This document shows positions 34,954 through 44,711 of a DNA stretch of 64,000 bases, in pieces. The number at the start of each line of letters is the position of its first letter. The first letter of the stretch is position 1. A model generated the notes under the pieces. It saw only the letters and a program-made list of their open reading frames with translations, ran no database searches and had not been told where the DNA came from. Made by a program: the position numbers and the translations under genes. Source of the DNA: GCA-2737665 sp044344795 (GTDB taxonomy: Bacteria > Bacteroidota > Bacteroidia > Palsa-965); contig JBIJCF010000007.1 in assembly GCA_044344795.1 (NCBI GenBank), forward strand, positions 47,618 through 111,617, in the 5' to 3' direction.

Positions 34954-36060
34954 CTATACATTCAGTTGTGCGGCAATCCGTCGTTGCCTGTAATTTTCGA
35001 TCGGTTTGACCACGTAATAATACAACAGAATCGCGAACAAAAAACTGGAAACGACACAAGCTACTCCGAACCAAGCCATGTGTTGCGTATTCGTGAAAAA
35101 ATATTGGCGCCACAAAAACATTATAAAGTGATGACTGATGTATATCGGAAAGGACAATTCCCCGATCCAGCGATCCCATTTTACATCTTTGGAAATCAAA
35201 AAAATGAACGGCAATGACGCCCAGAAAATCAGGTAGAATACCCACATGCGCACCGGCTCCTTCATAAAATCAGCATGTGGATAATAAACGACTAAAATCG
35301 GAATGAGTAGCCACAAACCTTTCAGCACATTCTTATTCCATTGTTGTTCTCGAATTTCACGATACACGAGATACGCTAAACTGCCGGCAAGAAACAATGC
35401 CAACTCGCTTGGAAAAAATCGGTACGTCCACGGATCGTAATACAAAAAATGCTGATGCGACAAATAATACCGCAACACCAAAGCGCCTAATAAAATGGAC
35501 AATTGCACAAACCATTTTGAACGCAGGATAAACGGCGCAACTATGTAAAACGTCAACTCCACACCTACTGACCAAATTTGTGGGACCAGCAAAAACTGAA
35601 ATACCATCGGTTTGGTTCCATATGGATCTGTCGTTGGATATAACATTCCTGTTTCGCGGTTGAGTCCAGCAAATAACAACCAATCTGCACCAATTAGCAA
35701 CACATTCGCGGCAATCAATTCGATGATGGTAATCGTGCTTAATTGATCCCATTGTGCAGTCCAGAAGTAGAGGTAAAATTGCTTATCAAAAAACAGCAAT
35801 CCGCATAAACTAATAAGCAATGAAAGCAACAAACAAACCCAATACGCAGGATAAATACGAATGAAACGACTTGTCAGAAATAACTTGTATGAACCTTTGC
35901 CCGATTTGTATTTTTCATTCAGGATCATCGCCATATAAAATCCTGAAATCATGTAAAAGGCTTGTACGGCAACAGTTCCGCCTACCAAACGTTCACCAAA
36001 AATGTGATACGAGTGATACACCACAACGGCCAACGCCAATAGTGTGCGGATGGATCCCAT
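34954..36060 (-). CDS. Acyltransferase 3 family membrane protein (OafA-like)
   Basis: This 368-residue protein has about ten transmembrane helices and the family start VYHSYHIFGERLVGG followed by YMISGFYMAMI. The first His is the conserved putative acyl-transfer residue. Members O-acetylate lipopolysaccharide, capsule or peptidoglycan sugars. Its start overlaps the miaE stop by one base, so it is the last gene of the usp-antiporter-miaE-acyltransferase operon, although the partners have no obvious common pathway. Confidence 0.85.
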   Translation of the reverse strand: MGSIRTLLALAVVVYHSYHIFGERLVGGTVAVQAFYMISGFYMAMILNEKYKSGKGSYKLFLTSRFIRIYPAYWVCLLLSLLISLCGLLFFDKQFYLYFWTAQWDQLSTITIIELIAANVLLIGADWLLFAGLNRETGMLYPTTDPYGTKPMVFQFLLVPQIWSVGVELTFYIVAPFILRSKWFVQLSILLGALVLRYYLSHQHFLYYDPWTYRFFPSELALFLAGSLAYLVYREIREQQWNKNVLKGLWLLIPILVVYYPHADFMKEPVRMWVFYLIFWASLPFIFLISKDVKWDRWIGELSFPIYISHHFIMFLWRQYFFTNTQHMAWFGVACVVSSFLFAILLYYYVVKPIENYRQRRIAAQLNV

Positions 36061-36644
36061 TACCCGTGAACCGTTTCTTTTTTACCGTAGCGAGCAATTA
36101 CCTCAGCTTCGTATTCCAGAAATTCCTTCCAACGTTTATCGACATCCACACCTCTGCCGTATTGACGCGCGAAGGTGATGAACGTAGTATAATGTCCTGC
36201 TTCGCTGATCATAAGTTCACGATAAAACGTTGCCAGTTTTTCATCTTTAATGTTTTCCGATAAAACACGAAAACGCTCACAGCTTCTCGCTTCAATCATC
36301 GCTGCAAATAACAAACGATCTACCAACGTTTCTTCTTTACCTCTATTTGGAATTTTAATAAAGTGCAACAACTCATTCACGTAATCATCTTTTCTTTCTT
36401 TCCCGAGCACGCAACCTCGCTCAATAATCAAATCGTGAACCTGTTGAAAGTGCAACATTTCTTCCTGCGCAATTGCCGACATTTCTTTAACTAAATCCGA
36501 ATATTCTGGATAGTGAATAATTAAAGAAATTGCATTAGAAGCAGCCTTCTGTTCGCAGTACGCATGATCGGTAAGAATCTCGTCGATATTACTTTCCACG
36601 ATATTTACCCAACGCGGATCGGTTGCCATTTTTAAGCCCAACAT
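36060..36644 (-). CDS. miaE: tRNA-(ms2io6A37) hydroxylase MiaE
   Basis: This 194-residue ferritin-like di-iron protein matches MiaE: DHAYCEQKAASNAISLIIHY, EEMLHFQQVHDLII (E-x-x-H), EARSCERFRVLS and MISEAGHYTTFITFA (second E-x-x-H). MiaE hydroxylates the isopentenyl chain of ms2i6A at position 37 of tRNAs that read codons starting with U. It needs O2, so the organism can respire. It overlaps the acyltransferase start by one base and starts one base after the antiporter stop. Confidence 0.9.
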   Translation of the reverse strand: MLGLKMATDPRWVNIVESNIDEILTDHAYCEQKAASNAISLIIHYPEYSDLVKEMSAIAQEEMLHFQQVHDLIIERGCVLGKERKDDYVNELLHFIKIPNRGKEETLVDRLLFAAMIEARSCERFRVLSENIKDEKLATFYRELMISEAGHYTTFITFARQYGRGVDVDKRWKEFLEYEAEVIARYGKKETVHG

Positions 36645-36645
36645 A

Positions 36646-37896
36646 TTATGCTAATTCTGTGGTGTAACGTCTCATTAATGGACCACTGGATAAACTGGTT
36701 ATTAATGCCATGATCACCAGCGCAACAAAAACTGTTTGTGAGATTAATCCCGCATCGTATGCTAATGTTCCTAGAATAATTTCCATGGCGCCACGGGCAT
36801 TTAGTCCAAATCCGATAGCCATGGAAGAACGATGATCAATTCCCGCCAATCGTGCCCCAATTCCGGCGCCTGCAACTTTCCCGACAAATGCCAACACTAA
36901 AATGATACTTACTGTTAACCAATCGAAATGTTCAATAAAGTTGACTTTCAAACCGATGGAAACAAAAAATAACGGCGCAAAAAAGTTGGTTACAAATTGG
37001 TGAATGATTTCGCGCGCTTGTTCACGTAAGTGCACGGAGTCACCAATAGCGATTCCGGCTATGAATGCGCCCAAAATGGCGTGAATGTGAATACTTTCTG
37101 TAAACGCTGCACTAAACATGCAGACACTCATACATAACGCAAGCACTCCACCCGGCCATGATAGTTTGGTCTGTACCCATGGCAGTGCTTTGTCAATTAA
37201 TTTTCTTCCTACAAACAGCATGAACGCTCCAAACGCAAGAATAGCAAAGACTGTAGTCCATACGCTCATGTGTTCTGCACCGTTCTTTCCGGCATAACTT
37301 AATATGAATGAAAATACCAACCAACCGATCAAATCGTTAAACATGGCAGAAGCAATGATGATCATGCCTATGTTCGTTTTGAAAAGATTCAAATCCATTA
37401 GAATGCGAGCAATAACCGGTAAGGCAGAAATAGATAGTGCTGTTCCAAGGAAAATCGGAAAGATGTATCCTTCACTTTGCGCTGTTGTTAATCCGAACCA
37501 TTCCGGTTTCCACCAGGCAATCGCAAAACCGGTCGTGAAGGGAATAATCATACTTCCTAAACCTGTAGTTATTGCAGCTTTACCCTGACGCAAGACGACA
37601 GGCAATTGCACTTCCATTCCCGCAACAAACAACAGTAGAATTACTGATAAGCTAACTATACCATCGAGCGCAATGCTGAAATGAGAATTGGTTTTAAGTG
37701 GAAATAATGTATTAAATAAATCGGGGTGAAATGTTCCCAAAATAGTTGGACCTAATGCAATACCAACAAGTAACTCTCCCATTACTACCGGCATTTTCCA
37801 GCGTTTGCCCAACTCCGCAACAATACGCGAAAGTATCAGCATAGTACCTATAGCTAACAATAGCGCAACTAAATCAGTATTACTGAGTTTCTCCAT
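36646..37896 (-). CDS. Cation:proton antiporter (CPA2/KefB-type transmembrane domain)
   Basis: This 416-residue membrane protein has about twelve helices and the CPA2 features VVMGELLVGIALGPTILG, ASAMFNDLIGWLVFSF (functional Asp) and IGLKVNFIEHFDW. There is no RCK (TrkA-N) regulatory domain. It would exchange Na+ or K+ for protons across the inner membrane. Its start overlaps the stop of the universal stress protein gene by one base; the pair likely acts as a unit, with the stress protein possibly sensing nucleotides for the transporter. Confidence 0.87.
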   Translation of the reverse strand: MEKLSNTDLVALLLAIGTMLILSRIVAELGKRWKMPVVMGELLVGIALGPTILGTFHPDLFNTLFPLKTNSHFSIALDGIVSLSVILLLFVAGMEVQLPVVLRQGKAAITTGLGSMIIPFTTGFAIAWWKPEWFGLTTAQSEGYIFPIFLGTALSISALPVIARILMDLNLFKTNIGMIIIASAMFNDLIGWLVFSFILSYAGKNGAEHMSVWTTVFAILAFGAFMLFVGRKLIDKALPWVQTKLSWPGGVLALCMSVCMFSAAFTESIHIHAILGAFIAGIAIGDSVHLREQAREIIHQFVTNFFAPLFFVSIGLKVNFIEHFDWLTVSIILVLAFVGKVAGAGIGARLAGIDHRSSMAIGFGLNARGAMEIILGTLAYDAGLISQTVFVALVIMALITSLSSGPLMRRYTTELA

Positions 37897-38786
37897 TATA
37901 TAGACTCGTTAACGCGCGAGTGAACAATCAACACATTGCAAGGAAGATCTTCAAGAATATATTCGATATCGTGTGTGAAAATGCGATCGATGATTCCTAA
38001 TTTCTGATCAGGAGAATTCACAACCAATAAATTCGCTTTTTTCTGTTCAGCGTAATGGCGAATAGCATACCCCGGTTTTCCTGAAATTGTTTTTTCACAA
38101 ATTTCCATATCTCCTTGTCGCTGACAGCGAGTAACGATAGCATGCACGCGCTCCAGTTCTTCCGCTTTGTTTTCTTTTTTAATGCGTGTCATTTCTCCTG
38201 CAGTGGCTTCATCGGCCATGGTCATCGCTAATCCCGGTTGATGAATTTCCGTTACCACAAATACATCCGCAGTTTGAACACATTTACCAAAATAAACCGC
38301 TGTATTAATTGTATGAACTGTTTTCGGATTTTCTACACCATTCACGACCATCTTCTTAAATCCGGTACCATCCTTGGAAGGATCCGTTAACAAGAGCACT
38401 GAACATTTTGCTTTACGAGAAATTTTTCGAGCAACAGAACCCAGATAATATTGAAGCAAAGACTCCTTCTTCATTGCCCCTAAAATGAGCAAATCTACTA
38501 CATTAAGTTTGCACAAATGCAAAAGAGAATCCACAGGATCTCCGTCGTTCCATAGAATTCTGTACTGGTCTTCTTTCAGTTGAAGTCTGGTAACCAAATC
38601 ATCCAACTTCGATTCTTTGTTCCGTGTGCGCTCTCCGATATGTATCAGTAACAGTTTGGCATTGCAGACTTTTGCCAGTAGCGCACCTTCTGTAACTATC
38701 GCTTCCAATCGTGGAGAAAATGCAACTGCAACAGCAATTGTTTCGAACGGATAAGACGCGCGGCGCTTGAGTTTGGAATAATCCAT
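37896..38786 (-). CDS. Tandem universal stress protein
   Basis: This 296-residue protein contains two UspA-type domains. The first runs from TIAVAVAFSPRLEAIV to the GSVARKISRKAKCSVLLL stretch, near the G-x(2)-G-x(9)-G(S/T) nucleotide-binding pattern in altered form. The second runs from about residue 150 to ILEDLPCNVLIVHS. It is the first gene of the operon with the antiporter, miaE and acyltransferase genes. TATATTTG lies 22 nt upstream. Coupling of Usp and CPA2 transport proteins is common. Confidence 0.82.
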   Translation of the reverse strand: MDYSKLKRRASYPFETIAVAVAFSPRLEAIVTEGALLAKVCNAKLLLIHIGERTRNKESKLDDLVTRLQLKEDQYRILWNDGDPVDSLLHLCKLNVVDLLILGAMKKESLLQYYLGSVARKISRKAKCSVLLLTDPSKDGTGFKKMVVNGVENPKTVHTINTAVYFGKCVQTADVFVVTEIHQPGLAMTMADEATAGEMTRIKKENKAEELERVHAIVTRCQRQGDMEICEKTISGKPGYAIRHYAEQKKANLLVVNSPDQKLGIIDRIFTHDIEYILEDLPCNVLIVHSRVNESI

Positions 38787-38808
38787 GAGCGTTTAGTGTA
38801 AAGTGAGA

Positions 38809-38816
38809 CAAATATA
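38809..38816 (-). promoter_or_regulatory. -7 promoter box for the usp-antiporter operon
   Basis: TATATTTG on the minus strand, a perfect TAnnTTTG match, 22 nt before the usp start. The remaining divergent intergenic region up to 38974 shows no other clear element. Confidence 0.5.
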
Positions 38817-38974
38817 GGTGAAACATGATGCTCTGCACTTACTAACAATCGTCTTTAATAAATTGAAAACACGTCATTACCTGATCACAATCAGCTGATG
38901 TTATGACCGTGCTCATGATAATATAATTTTTGGGTCTGCAGTTTTGTGCTGTATTAATCAGAACACGCCCTCTT

Positions 38975-41900
38975 ATGAAAAAACAAGTAACTCTTGCTGT
39001 ATTGCATCTCTTATTAGGTCTGATGACAGCGAACGCACAGGCACCAACGTGCCAATCCAACGTGCCATTCTGGCAAGTCAACTTAACCGGACAGCCGCAA
39101 GGCATCGTGTACATTCCCTTGCATAGTCGACAAGGAGATTGTTGTACGGATGCCAATTGTACATCCATTGAAGTAACTCTGGACACCGGCGCTGCAATGA
39201 TTGAAATGGGATTTGACATAGTCAACCATCCTAACCAAGCTATACCAAGTGGTTCCTTACGTTATCAGGTAAATTGCGGCCCGCAGACCTTACCGGGTGT
39301 TCCTATTTGTATTTCAGGAGTAGGACCACACTATGTTACGTTTTGTAAGCCCGGAAATAATCCGAATGCTTATTATATACGTTCTATAGCGAAGCCGACA
39401 TTTCCGAAGCCGGATAGTGTTCGCGTAGGATGTTCAACTCCACTTGTCCTGTTGGGTATGATCGATCAAATCGGCAACCGTCCCACATGGAATTCTATTT
39501 TTCCAGGCCCTGCGGGAGCATTTAATTCTTGGTTAAATACTACTCAAGGAGATACAGTAATTTATACACCACAGAATAGTACAGTTCCTTTTGTGGACTA
39601 TTTGGTTTGTGGCAACCCTATTGCGACGATTTGCGGATATGTAGCGGTATGCGATACTGTCCGTGTATACAATTTTGAACAACTAATTCCGAGCGCGTCA
39701 CCACAGGTAGGACAATTTTGTGTTGGAGGACCCGGAGTAACCTTCACCGGCTCTGCAACAGGGGGAATTGCTCCGTATTCATTTATATGGCGAAATTCTT
39801 CGCTTGGTGTGGAATCAACTACAAACACATTTTCCACCAACGTTGGGGGCAGTTACAGTTTGGAGATTAGGGATATTCTTTACAATGCCACCTACTGTCC
39901 TAGTACACCCATTCCCGTTACCGCCATTGCCGTACCTCCTCCGACTGTGAACGCCGGACCTAATCAAGTCCTTTGTGTCGGCTCAACTGCTGTACTTAAT
40001 GGGTCTGTATCAAATGCCTTAAGTGGACAATGGACGGGCGGTGCAGGGACATTTACACCTAACGATACTTCATTATTAGTAGGTTACACTCCCACGCCTG
40101 CGGAATACGCTGCAGGGCAAATAACCCTTACGCTGACCTCAAGATTCCCCGGCTTCGGCTGTTCTAATGTCGCAGATCAAATTACATTATTCTTTCCGCC
40201 TGCACCTCAGGTGCTCGTTTCAGATGTTCAGGTGAACTGTTATGGAGGAACAACCACTTTAGGTTCAACAACAGCAGGCGGTGCGGGACAATTAAGTTTT
40301 GCTTGGAGCAACGGAGCAACTTCAACCTCAATTACGGCAGGTGAAGGCACCTACTGCTTAACCGTTACCGATACACTCGGCTGCACAGCAACGGATTGTG
40401 CGAACGTTACTGCTCCTGCACCTCTTACTATCACCATGAGCAGTACAGATGTAACCACTAATGGAGGTAACGATGGAACTGCTGCAACTATTGTTAGCGG
40501 AGGAACAGGACCATATACTTACAATTGGTCTCCGGGCAACCCAACCGGTGATGGCACTGCAGGTATTTCAAATTTATTCTTCGGCATCTATACAGTCGTT
40601 GCTACTGACGCTAATGGTTGTACCATCAACTCCAGTGTTGTAGTTAATGAGCCTCGTTGTAATACGTTTCAGGCTTCTGCAACTTCAACCAATGTCAACT
40701 GTTTCGGCGGAGAAAATGGCATTGCTGCTGCGGTTGTAAACTCAGGAACAGGTCCATTTACATTCCAGTGGAATTCCAATCCTGTCCAGAACAACGCCAT
40801 AGCAACCAACTTACCTGCCGGTGTGTATCAGGTAACCGTGACTGATTTAAGCAATGGTTGTGTCGATATCGTAAACGTTACCATTACACAACCAACTGAA
40901 CTAACTTCTACAACTACACAAACCAACGTAACCACAATCGGCGGCAACAATGGTTCCGCAACAGTTAACGCATTTGACGGAAATGCACCTTACACTTACT
41001 TGTGGAGCAATTCAGCAACTACACCAACAATTAACAACCTTGTTGCAGGCACCTATTCTGTAATCGTTACCGATGCTAATGGATGTACAACTACCAATAC
41101 GGTAATCATCAACCAGCCTCCATGTAATAATCTAACTGCCGCTGTATACACAACACCGGTTTCCTGTAACGGAGGCTCTGATGGAGGTGCGGTGGTAACT
41201 GTATTATTCGCTAACAACCCATTGACATATTTATGGAGTAACGGAGCTACAACGTCCTCTATCAGCAACGTGCCTGCAGGTGTTTACACAGTTACCGTTA
41301 CAGATGCGCTGAATTGTGAAACATTTGTACAGTTTACCATTACCGAACCTTCTCCTCTTTCTATCAGCGCAGCCGGTTCTAACGTAACCTGCTTCGGTTA
41401 CCACAACGGTACTTTGGAGTTATTCATTACCGGCGGTACTTTCCCATACACCTACGTGTGGTCGAACGGCTTAGCGGTTCAGGATCAAATTGGCCTGGAC
41501 TCAGGTAATTACAATGTTATTGTAACGGATGCCAACGGATGTACGGCAAGTACTTCTGCAATCATCTCCGAACCGAGCTTATTAGTAGCTACACCTTCAA
41601 TTACAGATGCATTGTGCAACGGAGACTCCAACGGTATCATCGACTTACAAGTATCAGGTGGAAATGGCGGATACACTTATCTGTGGTCGAATGGACAAAC
41701 CACGCAAGACTTAAGCAACCTGACTTCAGGATTGTACACGGTAACTATTACCGATTTGAACGGCTGTACCGAATCAAGTCCTTTCACCTATTATGTTCCG
41801 CAACCTCCGGTAGTGACAGCAACAGCAACTGTAGATTGCCCATTACCTGGAAGTGGCCAAGCTTTGGTGCAAGTAACTCCGGACGGCGGCAACAGTATTG

Positions 41901-43744
41901 TAAACTATCAGGTTTCATACGATAACGGCACCACCTACCAACCGGTTGGAAGTTATTCCATCCTATTGCCAACAGATAGTGCTTATCAAATTCAGGTTAC
42001 CGATTCTTTAGGATGTACTTTACCGATTTCATTACCGATAGGTATTAACCCTGAAGTGGAAATTTCATCTATCAATTTCAATCCTTGCATTGGTGATAAC
42101 GTTACTTCAATCCCCGTAACCGTTAACGTTACCGGTGGGAATGGAGGACCGATCAGTATTTCAACTAATGGCGGTATAACTTATCTGGCGCCGGGTGTAA
42201 ACACCGTGAATCTTACAACGGGGAATACCTACATCATCATTGCTCGTGACTCATCTAATTGTACTTCATCAACTGATACTGTCTTCATACCGAATAAAAT
42301 TGTGTTATCCGGAACAATTGCATCTTATGCGGGCGGAGTAAATGTTACCTGCTTCGGTGCTAACGACGGCAGCATTGACCTATCGGTAGTAGGCGGATTT
42401 GGAACTTACACATACGCTTGGTCAAACTCTTCTGTCACGCAAGATGTAACAAATCTGACAGCAGGAACATATTATGTTGTTGTTACAGATGCAAATGCAT
42501 GTAAGGACACTATCGCGTTTACTCTTTTGGAACCTGTGATATTAGAATCATCTATTGTATCCACCGGATCGTTTAACGGTTTTGATGTATCCTGTTGGAG
42601 AAGCACAGATGGTGGAATTGATGTTCAGACTACTGGAGGAACACCAGGCTACACCTACGTGTGGAATACCGGTGATGTTTCTGAAGACTTGGCGAATATC
42701 GGTGCAGGCGTTTATACTGTTATTGCAACAGACGCAAACGGATGTCAGTTCGATACGACTATAACACTTACAGAACCTCCTGTTCTTGCACTTAACGAGA
42801 ATCATATAAATATACCTTGTAACGGATTTACAACAGGTTCTATTGACTTAACAATTAACGGCGGTGTAATACCATATACTTATCTGTGGTCAAACAATGC
42901 TACTACGCAAGATATCGACACATTAGGTGCCGGAACGTACAACGTCGTAATTACTGACGCCAATGGATGCACAATTGATTCTGCAATAACCATTTCGGAA
43001 AACTCTCCGATAGTCGCATTAACATCGTCCACTAACCTGCTTTGTTTTGGTGATGGAAGCGGAGCCATTCAAATGACAATTACAGGAGCCACTCCACCCT
43101 ACAACATTCTTTGGTCAAATGGATCTGTAATAGAAGACCAGACTGGTTTATCTGCGGGAGTTTATTCTGTACTTGTTAACGACTCGAACAACTGTGTATT
43201 TGCAGATACATTCATCGTTGCAGAACCACCACAGTTAACGATGTCCTCTTCTCCATTGACATATACTAACGGATACAATGTGAGTGCACATCAGGCTACA
43301 GATGGTGCTATTGATGTCACCGCAGCAGGTGGAACAGCTCCATTAACGTTTAGCTGGTCAGGCGGACAAACGTCAGAAGATCTTATAGGTATTGGTGCAG
43401 GAACATACCTCGTTACCGTAATTGACGCTAACGGTTGTACAACTTCCGATTCGGTTACATTGCGCGAACCTGTTGATATCGATATGCCTACAGGTTTCTC
43501 ACCGAACATGGACGGTAAAAATGACGCTTTCGTAATTGAAGGATTAGACGCTTTCAAAGACAACAAATTGGAAATCTATAACCGTTGGGGCAATCTGGTT
43601 TACGATGCAGTGAACTATAACAACCAGTGGAGAGGAACGTCCAATACCGGAGAGAATCTGCCTGACGGAACTTATTTCGTAATCCTAAACGTTAACAACG
43701 GTCAGATCATATTAACCGGATTCGTTGACTTACGCCGACAATAA
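38975..43744 (+). CDS. SprB-like repeat adhesin with CHU_C-type C-terminal domain
   Basis: This 1589-residue protein starts at ATG 38975, directly before a signal peptide ending at ANAQA. An N-terminal Cys-rich region (residues about 20-410) precedes 14 tandem modules of about 75-80 residues built on PYTYLWSNGxTT ... GxYxVxVTDANGC ... EP, the SprB repeat. Modules 8 and 9 lack the WSNG core and are clearly diverged. The last about 85 residues (MPTGFSPNMDGKNDAFVIEG ... NRWGNLVY) form the gliding-motility C-terminal (type B T9SS signal) domain. SprB in Flavobacterium is the mobile surface adhesin that drives gliding. The PorP/SprF gene follows by 15 bp, the partner needed to secrete such type B proteins. 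Confidence 0.88.
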   Translation: MKKQVTLAVLHLLLGLMTANAQAPTCQSNVPFWQVNLTGQPQGIVYIPLHSRQGDCCTDANCTSIEVTLDTGAAMIEMGFDIVNHPNQAIPSGSLRYQVNCGPQTLPGVPICISGVGPHYVTFCKPGNNPNAYYIRSIAKPTFPKPDSVRVGCSTPLVLLGMIDQIGNRPTWNSIFPGPAGAFNSWLNTTQGDTVIYTPQNSTVPFVDYLVCGNPIATICGYVAVCDTVRVYNFEQLIPSASPQVGQFCVGGPGVTFTGSATGGIAPYSFIWRNSSLGVESTTNTFSTNVGGSYSLEIRDILYNATYCPSTPIPVTAIAVPPPTVNAGPNQVLCVGSTAVLNGSVSNALSGQWTGGAGTFTPNDTSLLVGYTPTPAEYAAGQITLTLTSRFPGFGCSNVADQITLFFPPAPQVLVSDVQVNCYGGTTTLGSTTAGGAGQLSFAWSNGATSTSITAGEGTYCLTVTDTLGCTATDCANVTAPAPLTITMSSTDVTTNGGNDGTAATIVSGGTGPYTYNWSPGNPTGDGTAGISNLFFGIYTVVATDANGCTINSSVVVNEPRCNTFQASATSTNVNCFGGENGIAAAVVNSGTGPFTFQWNSNPVQNNAIATNLPAGVYQVTVTDLSNGCVDIVNVTITQPTELTSTTTQTNVTTIGGNNGSATVNAFDGNAPYTYLWSNSATTPTINNLVAGTYSVIVTDANGCTTTNTVIINQPPCNNLTAAVYTTPVSCNGGSDGGAVVTVLFANNPLTYLWSNGATTSSISNVPAGVYTVTVTDALNCETFVQFTITEPSPLSISAAGSNVTCFGYHNGTLELFITGGTFPYTYVWSNGLAVQDQIGLDSGNYNVIVTDANGCTASTSAIISEPSLLVATPSITDALCNGDSNGIIDLQVSGGNGGYTYLWSNGQTTQDLSNLTSGLYTVTITDLNGCTESSPFTYYVPQPPVVTATATVDCPLPGSGQALVQVTPDGGNSIVNYQVSYDNGTTYQPVGSYSILLPTDSAYQIQVTDSLGCTLPISLPIGINPEVEISSINFNPCIGDNVTSIPVTVNVTGGNGGPISISTNGGITYLAPGVNTVNLTTGNTYIIIARDSSNCTSSTDTVFIPNKIVLSGTIASYAGGVNVTCFGANDGSIDLSVVGGFGTYTYAWSNSSVTQDVTNLTAGTYYVVVTDANACKDTIAFTLLEPVILESSIVSTGSFNGFDVSCWRSTDGGIDVQTTGGTPGYTYVWNTGDVSEDLANIGAGVYTVIATDANGCQFDTTITLTEPPVLALNENHINIPCNGFTTGSIDLTINGGVIPYTYLWSNNATTQDIDTLGAGTYNVVITDANGCTIDSAITISENSPIVALTSSTNLLCFGDGSGAIQMTITGATPPYNILWSNGSVIEDQTGLSAGVYSVLVNDSNNCVFADTFIVAEPPQLTMSSSPLTYTNGYNVSAHQATDGAIDVTAAGGTAPLTFSWSGGQTSEDLIGIGAGTYLVTVIDANGCTTSDSVTLREPVDIDMPTGFSPNMDGKNDAFVIEGLDAFKDNKLEIYNRWGNLVYDAVNYNNQWRGTSNTGENLPDGTYFVILNVNNGQIILTGFVDLRRQ
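40208..43483 (+). repeat. Coding tandem repeat: 14 SprB modules
   Basis: The modules are about 225-240 bp each and are similar at protein level but diverged at DNA level. Twelve keep the WSNG/VTDANGC/EP landmarks; the eighth and ninth do not. The diverged DNA argues against recent unequal crossing-over. Confidence 0.85.
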
Positions 43745-43759
43745 CCACCTTAAACTTCA

Positions 43760-44698
43760 ATGATCATGAAAACAAAATATATTATACTCTTCACATTAGC
43801 CTTGTTCACAGGAACAGCAATGTGCGCACAACAAGATCCGATGGTAACGCAATATATGTTTAGCGGCCATTTTCTGAATCCTGCCTACGCGGGAAGTCAT
43901 GACTACGCGAACCTGACCGTACTAGGACGCCGCCAATGGATGGGCTTTGATGGAGCACCTTTCAGCAGCTTCTTAAGTTTCGATATGCCAATTTCTATAA
44001 AGAACATTGGCGTCGGCGGAGTTGTAATGAATGATAACATTGGCGTTACCAGCAGAAGTGAAGTCGCGGGTACATTTTCGTATCACCTGAAACTGTCTGA
44101 CAAAGCAACACTAGCAGTTGGATTGCGTGCAGGTGTTACATACTATCGTGCCAAGTTAACAGAGTTACAAATTTGGGATCAGCAAGATCAAGTATTCATG
44201 CAAAACGTGAACGGAAAAATTCTCCCGAACAGCGGCGCAGGTATATATTTTTATATGCCACGTTTCTTTGCAGGCGTTAGCATTCCTAATGTGATTAATT
44301 ATAAAGAAGGAACAGCACTCGCGTTAAACATCGCCGGCGCACCTAATCTAGAACGGCACTATTACGGCACAGCAGGTGTTGTAATTCCGGCCGGAAAGAA
44401 TTTTGAAATTAAACCTTCGGGACTGGTGAAATATGTACCCGGAGCACCGATAGAGTTTGACGCCAATATAAATGTATTGATGTATAAAACGTTATGGATC
44501 GGAGGTTCGTACAGAACAAATGACGGCATCCAGGGAATAATCGAATATCAAGCAACACCGAAACTACGAATTGGATATGCATACGACATAGCCTTAACCG
44601 ACTTGCGTCGCTACAACAGCGGTTCACATGAAATTATGATTGCGTGGGACTTCATTAAGGAAGAGAAAATTCGTTACAAATCACCACGATTCTTTTAA
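43760..44698 (+). CDS. sprF: PorP/SprF-family type IX secretion outer-membrane protein
   Basis: This 312-residue protein has a signal peptide ending at MCAQ and the PorP/SprF start QQDPMVTQYMFSGHFLNPAYAGSHD, followed by a beta-barrel with the final RRYNSGSHEIMIAWDF and basic tail KSPRFF. In Bacteroidota it anchors or exports the adjacent type B (CHU_C) adhesin across the outer membrane. ATG codons at 43760 and 43766 are both possible. It lies directly after the SprB-like gene and 13 bp before the PorE-like gene. Confidence 0.9.
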   Translation: MIMKTKYIILFTLALFTGTAMCAQQDPMVTQYMFSGHFLNPAYAGSHDYANLTVLGRRQWMGFDGAPFSSFLSFDMPISIKNIGVGGVVMNDNIGVTSRSEVAGTFSYHLKLSDKATLAVGLRAGVTYYRAKLTELQIWDQQDQVFMQNVNGKILPNSGAGIYFYMPRFFAGVSIPNVINYKEGTALALNIAGAPNLERHYYGTAGVVIPAGKNFEIKPSGLVKYVPGAPIEFDANINVLMYKTLWIGGSYRTNDGIQGIIEYQATPKLRIGYAYDIALTDLRRYNSGSHEIMIAWDFIKEEKIRYKSPRFF

Positions 44699-44711
44699 AA
44701 CATACGAGACT

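Noticed and set aside
34942..35245. Reading frames opposite the acyltransferase gene
   Set aside because: The minus-strand frame has transmembrane helices and family motifs throughout; the opposite frames show none.
38930..38974. Upstream TTG start for the SprB-like gene
   Set aside because: It would put 15 residues before an otherwise normal signal peptide; the ATG at 38975 gives a clean leader.
40208..43483. CRISPR array or minisatellite
   Set aside because: The repetition is at protein level, unit length is about 230 bp and the DNA copies are diverged. It encodes SprB modules.
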